Source: SG-bin9 sp049323835 (lineage in GTDB: Bacteria > Pseudomonadota > Alphaproteobacteria > Rhizobiales > Xanthobacteraceae). Taken from it: a stretch of DNA of 42,049 bases. The translations under genes were made by a program, and so were the position numbers. The stretch lies in contig JBMOOJ010000003.1 in the NCBI GenBank assembly GCA_049323835.1, forward strand, positions 1 to 42,049. Direction: 5' to 3'. The notes under the pieces are model-generated. The model was given only the letters and a program-made list of their open reading frames with translations. It made no database searches and was not told the DNA's origin. Below are positions 41,570-42,049 of this stretch, in pieces (positions within the stretch are counted from its first letter, which is position 1; each line of letters opens with the position of its first letter).

Positions 41570-42049
41570 ATGACCGCAACTGCAACATCCCGCATCGTCA
41601 CGGCCACGCTGGCGCTTGCGGTCGTCGCGCTGATGGTCGCGTCGCTGCTGACGGGGCCGGCGCAGTTCGCGCCAGCCATGGCAATCAAGGCGCTTGTCTC
41701 GGATCAGGGCGTCGTCTCCATCATCGTCCGGGACATTCGCCTGCCGCGCACATTGCTGGCTGCCCTGATCGGCGCGACGTTCGGACTGGCGGGCGCATCG
41801 CTGCAAGGACTGCTGCGCAATCCACTCGCTGAGCCGAGCCTGTTCGGTGCGCCGCAGGCAGCGGCGGCAGCGGCGGCGGCGATCATGGCATTCGGTTTCG
41901 CGACCGCGCTCTCGATCGCGGTCCCGCTCGGCGGCATCGCCGGCGCGTTGCTGTCGGTTGGTGCGCTCGTCGCGATCGCCGGCCGGCGTGCGTCGCTGAC
42001 GGTGACCCTGCTCGCTGGCCTCGCGCTGGCGAGCCTTGCCGGCGCAGCC
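41570..42049 (+). CDS. FecCD/BtuC-type ABC permease, N-terminal part
   Basis: The 160 codons run off the right edge. The product starts MTATATSRIVTATLALAVVA and has helix LAVVALMVASLL, then RDIRLPRTLLAALIGATFGLAGASLQGLLRNPLAEPSLFG, the well-known N-terminal signature of FecCD/BtuC permeases. These take up siderophores, heme or cobalamin. AAGC before the ATG is only a weak ribosome site. It pairs with the divergent binding protein at 40648-41481; an ATPase gene is expected just beyond the window. Confidence 0.93.
   Translation, partial: MTATATSRIVTATLALAVVALMVASLLTGPAQFAPAMAIKALVSDQGVVSIIVRDIRLPRTLLAALIGATFGLAGASLQGLLRNPLAEPSLFGAPQAAAAAAAAIMAFGFATALSIAVPLGGIAGALLSVGALVAIAGRRASLTVTLLAGLALASLAGAA

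Overview
The window is GC-rich chromosomal DNA of an alphaproteobacterium, most likely of the Bradyrhizobium / Rhodopseudomonas / Afipia group (Nitrobacteraceae). The reasons are gene content (class I lysyl-tRNA synthetase, class III-type PHA synthase with a short partner, phasin, DUF6489 and Pr6Pr proteins), codon use, and above all ten intergenic palindromic elements of the kinds that litter genomes of that group. No database search was possible, so the placement is inference. Both edges cut genes: a MATE exporter on the left and a FecCD-type permease on the right.

Layout. 1-9.5 kb is mixed housekeeping: MATE 3' end, pyrD with a DUF952 gene, an S24/LexA-like autoprocessing repressor, lysS with a Pr6Pr membrane protein, an orphan family 3 solute-binding protein, a membrane glycosyltransferase with an MshEN-like N-terminal domain, SCO with a 61-residue membrane protein, and a secreted ClpP-like protein. 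9.6-12.6 kb holds two convergent flavoenzymes: an FAD-binding dehydrogenase and an old-yellow-enzyme of the YqjM type.

12.8-30 kb is strikingly rich in lipid and polyester genes. It has a tightly overlapped phaE-like / phaC / GNAT operon followed by a phasin, a CYP102-type P450-reductase fusion, a long-chain acyl-CoA ligase, an epoxide hydrolase, a wax ester synthase/DGAT, a hydrolase-OsmC fusion and several other alpha/beta hydrolases. Two of those hydrolases are clear paralogues that bracket the block. Read together, these genes could activate, oxygenate, hydrolyse, esterify and store acyl chains. The P450 lacks the residues that anchor fatty-acid carboxylates in P450 BM3, so its substrate may differ.

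30-37 kb contains a MarR regulator divergent from DUF1304 and a secreted cupin, with a clear candidate operator between them. Then come a secreted caspase-like protein, tRNA-Gly(CCC), an RDD membrane protein, a cupredoxin-like periplasmic protein and a PAS-PAS-GGDEF-EAL protein. 37-42 kb holds mepA, modABC (with a ModC too short for the usual molybdate-binding domain), and a divergent periplasmic binding protein / FecCD permease pair for a metal chelate or cobalamin.

Genes are dense and many overlap by 4 bp (ATGA). All four convergent gene pairs with a gap above 100 bp have that gap filled by a palindromic element, which suggests a role in bidirectional transcript termination. I see no phage, IS element, CRISPR array or rRNA.
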